A DNA stretch of 64,000 nt from Symbiodinium natans (lineage: Eukaryota > Sar > Dinophyceae > Suessiales > Symbiodiniaceae): NCBI GenBank assembly GCA_905221605.1, contig CAJNDS010002163.1:85001-149000 (forward strand). Direction: 5' to 3'. The position numbers and the translations under genes are program-made. This document shows, piece by piece, positions 62,605 through 64,000 of the stretch. Position 1 is the stretch's first letter, and every line of letters begins with the position of its first letter. The notes under the pieces are model-generated. The model did no database searches and was not told the origin of the DNA. It worked only from the letters and a program-made list of their open reading frames with translations.

Positions 62605-63998
62605 ACGTGGCTTAATTTTTATAGACATTTCAATGTCTGGACAGACATGGTGTTTGAACAAAAGTTTGCAAGATATGCAGTTCAATGTCTGGACAGACAC
62701 CCTATATATGTTTAGTGACTGGACAGTCATGATCGAGGGATGATCCTTTAATGACTGGACATGAGAGATTGTTTATATTGACTGGACAGTCATGAAAGAT
62801 GAGTTTCCATCCAAGGAACCTCCGTGCCGTTTGGGGCCGCTTGCATCCAGAGGTGCCTTTTGGGCAATGGATGCAGTGCCTGGTGGACTTCACGGCCAAG
62901 GAGTCGAAGCTGAACCCAGGTACGGGAGAGTCCGCCCGGAGCTTCTTCACACGAGTGTACCGGAAACTTGGAAGTTCTTAACTTGACCCACATATGAAAA
63001 GATAAGTGGTAAAATATGCATTGATAATGTCTGGACAGACATGCAAGAAATGTACGTGTGAACTAAGGGAGTCTCCTTTTGAGACATACGAGAAGATGAT
63101 GAACTATCTGCTGGAGGCCATGGCCGAGAGGGACCGCCAAGCAGAGGCCAGTGAGCTGCCCTGGTGGCAAGAGGTTCAGGCCGGATCAGAAGTGCAGTAG
63201 TTGCCGTGTTTAATGACTGGACAGTCATGCTTGACATGTACATGAGAAAAGAAGCCACTTAAGCTTGACAGGAAAACATGGGAGCTGGGGCCAGTGGAAG
63301 TGGAAGTGGTGGTGGGTATGGTGGTGGACAGGACCAGCCCTGCACCAAGAAAAGGTTCATAGGATCCAGAAACATTTGATTTAATTGCAGGACCAAGGCC
63401 CCCAGCAGAACGACGCCCAGAACCAGCCCCAGCAGAACGACCCCGACAACCAGAGCCAGCAGCAGAACGACACCCAGAACGATGCTGCAGAGCTCGCACT
63501 GATTAATTTTTTTGACCATTTTGACTAAAGCGATGGGGCTAAAGATGCACTTGAGGCTGCATGGTGGCAGCCCAGCATGCCGGGGTGGCAGCAGTGGCAG
63601 ACGGCCTGGTGGCAGGCCCGGTGCAAATATTTCTGAAGGTCTGGACAGACCATGGGCATGAGTTGATGCCAGGACTGGTCCGGCCACTCGTGGGACTCGT
63701 GGCCAAGCCAGGCCCGGCATGTAAGTGCATATCTCCATATATAATGTGTTGCACGCTGTGGGATATTTTCGGTGCACCCCGACAGGACCCGACCAGTGGC
63801 TGGGGCACACCGTCAACCCAGCAGGGCCAGGAGATATTGCATGCTTGTGTCTGTGTTTTTTGGTGACTGAAGTAAAACATTATTTGATGAGGATGCCCCC
63901 GACCCGTGGAGTGGACAGCAAGCTTGGCAGGCTGTGGCCGACACAGAGTGCATGTATATATTTTGGGTTTCGCTTTTGAATTCCCTGAGGCCGACAAT
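62391..63998 (+). CDS. Intron-rich gene of tiny exons (Gly-, Gln/Asn-, Trp-rich product), partial
   Basis: The coding part is a chain of short exons on the plus strand. Supported phase-0 exons are 63272-63331 (GAGASGSGSGGGYGGGQ), 63391-63483 (DQGPQQNDAQNQPQQND...), 63556-63615 (AAWWQPSMPGWQQWQTAWWQ), 63673-63720 (DWSGHSWDSWPSQARH), 63786-63830 (DPTSGWGTPSTQQGQ), 63892-63936 (DAPDPWSGQQAWQAV) and one from 63990 on, leaving the window. Earlier exons lie at about 62391-62604, 62799-62960 and 63048-63179. The intervening introns are 53-98 nt, end in AG and use GC, GA or GT donors. The middle exon (FHPRNLRAVWGRLHPEV...) looks globular. Trp/Gln-rich segments are common at the start of dinoflagellate retroelement-like polyproteins, so that origin is possible; no enzymatic motif is visible. 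Function unknown. Confidence 0.6.
62499..62541. other. Perfect 17-bp GC-rich hairpin
   Basis: CCCCCGATCGCCGAGGG (62499-62515) and CCCTCGGCGATCGGGGG (62525-62541) are exact complements with a 9-nt loop (AGAGATGTC). It lies in an open frame. It could be a terminator-like or processing hairpin, or the footprint of a small palindromic insertion. Confidence 0.9.
62634..62792 (+). repeat. Hairpin-motif cluster 2b
   Basis: TGTCTGGACAGACA at 62634 and 62686. TGACTGGACAGTCA at 62716 and 62779. A damaged one at 62752 has only the left arm. All lie between the exon-like segments that end at about 62604 and start at 62799. Confidence 0.92.
62799..62981 (+). CDS. Exon-like segment, globular
   Basis: The frame after AAAG reads MSFHPRNLRAVWGRLHPEVP and continues FGQWMQCLVDFTAKESKLNP to the stop at 62979. 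A GT donor within (CGA/GTGTAC) would end the exon at about 62954 in phase 0. I do not recognise the family. Confidence 0.5.
   Translation: MSFHPRNLRAVWGRLHPEVPFGQWMQCLVDFTAKESKLNPGTGESARSFFTRVYRKLGSS
63028..63041 (+). repeat. Hairpin motif in a predicted intron
   Basis: TGTCTGGACAGACA, six bases before the AG (63046-63047) that precedes the next exon-like segment. Confidence 0.9.
63048..63179 (+). CDS. Exon-like segment, helical and acidic
   Basis: Reads ESPFETYEKMMNYLLEAMAE then RDRQAEASELPWWQEV. The donor is GAG/GTTCAG (63173) or CAG/GCCGGA (63179), both phase 0. Confidence 0.5.
63214..63227 (+). repeat. Hairpin motif in a predicted intron
   Basis: TGACTGGACAGTCA in the 92-98 nt gap before the exon at 63272. 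Confidence 0.9.
63638..63651 (+). repeat. Hairpin motif variant in a predicted intron
   Basis: GGTCTGGACAGACC. Both outer bases changed together (T to G on the left, A to C on the right), so pairing is kept. It sits within the 57-nt intron 63616-63672. Confidence 0.88.
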
Positions 63999-64000
63999 GG

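Noticed and set aside
1-64000. Reading the window as a chromosome end
   Set aside because: Blocks are short, degenerate, in both orientations and separated by unrelated spacers, and the last 4.5 kb has almost none.

Overview
The window looks like nuclear DNA of a dinoflagellate, most likely of the Symbiodiniaceae type. Three things point there: interstitial telomere-type DNA of the TTTAGGG/CCCTAAA kind in roughly a hundred separate short blocks, ubiquitin-like plus ankyrin-repeat genes of a style common in Symbiodiniaceae, and small introns whose best-fitting donors are GC and GA as well as GT. The species was inferred from sequence character only; nothing was searched.

Layout. From 1 to about 59.48 kb the DNA is a patchwork: blocks of TTTAGGG or CCCTAAA (about 20 to 250 bp, both orientations, often degenerate) alternate with short unrelated spacers of about 50 to 400 bp. 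Many spacers are non-autonomous inverted-repeat elements (MITEs) of several families. One family (copies at 3852, 14358, 23751, 25598, 29257, 42117 and 42524) carries recognisable 8-bp target duplications, as hAT-like elements do. Others are gene fragments: a ubiquitin-like/ankyrin gene (29902-30994, minus), a second copy broken by three elements (50450-52639, minus), the RNase H end of a Ty1/copia element (47695-48207, minus), a possible Helitron-type fragment (33241-33540, minus), and several short exon-like scraps. Telomere blocks lie inside several MITEs without removing their ends, and in one case a TIR element sits inside a telomere block, so both kinds of insertion have been going on.

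From about 59.5 kb to the end the character changes. Telomere repeats almost vanish. Instead there are about 27 copies of a 14-bp hairpin motif, six-base arms around a GA core, whose third arm base co-varies (T:A, C:G, A:T). Between and beside them lie a two-exon gene for a very basic Ser/Lys-rich protein (60037-61348, plus) and a run of tiny phase-0 exons (about 62.4-64.0 kb, plus) encoding Gly-, Gln/Asn- and Trp-rich segments, separated by introns of about 53-98 nt. Three of these introns have short direct repeats that begin exactly at the splice sites, as expected for introner-type insertions.

I found no rRNA, tRNA, spliced-leader gene, CRISPR array or bacterial-type operon. Most short open frames in the first 59 kb are by-products of the telomere repeats.
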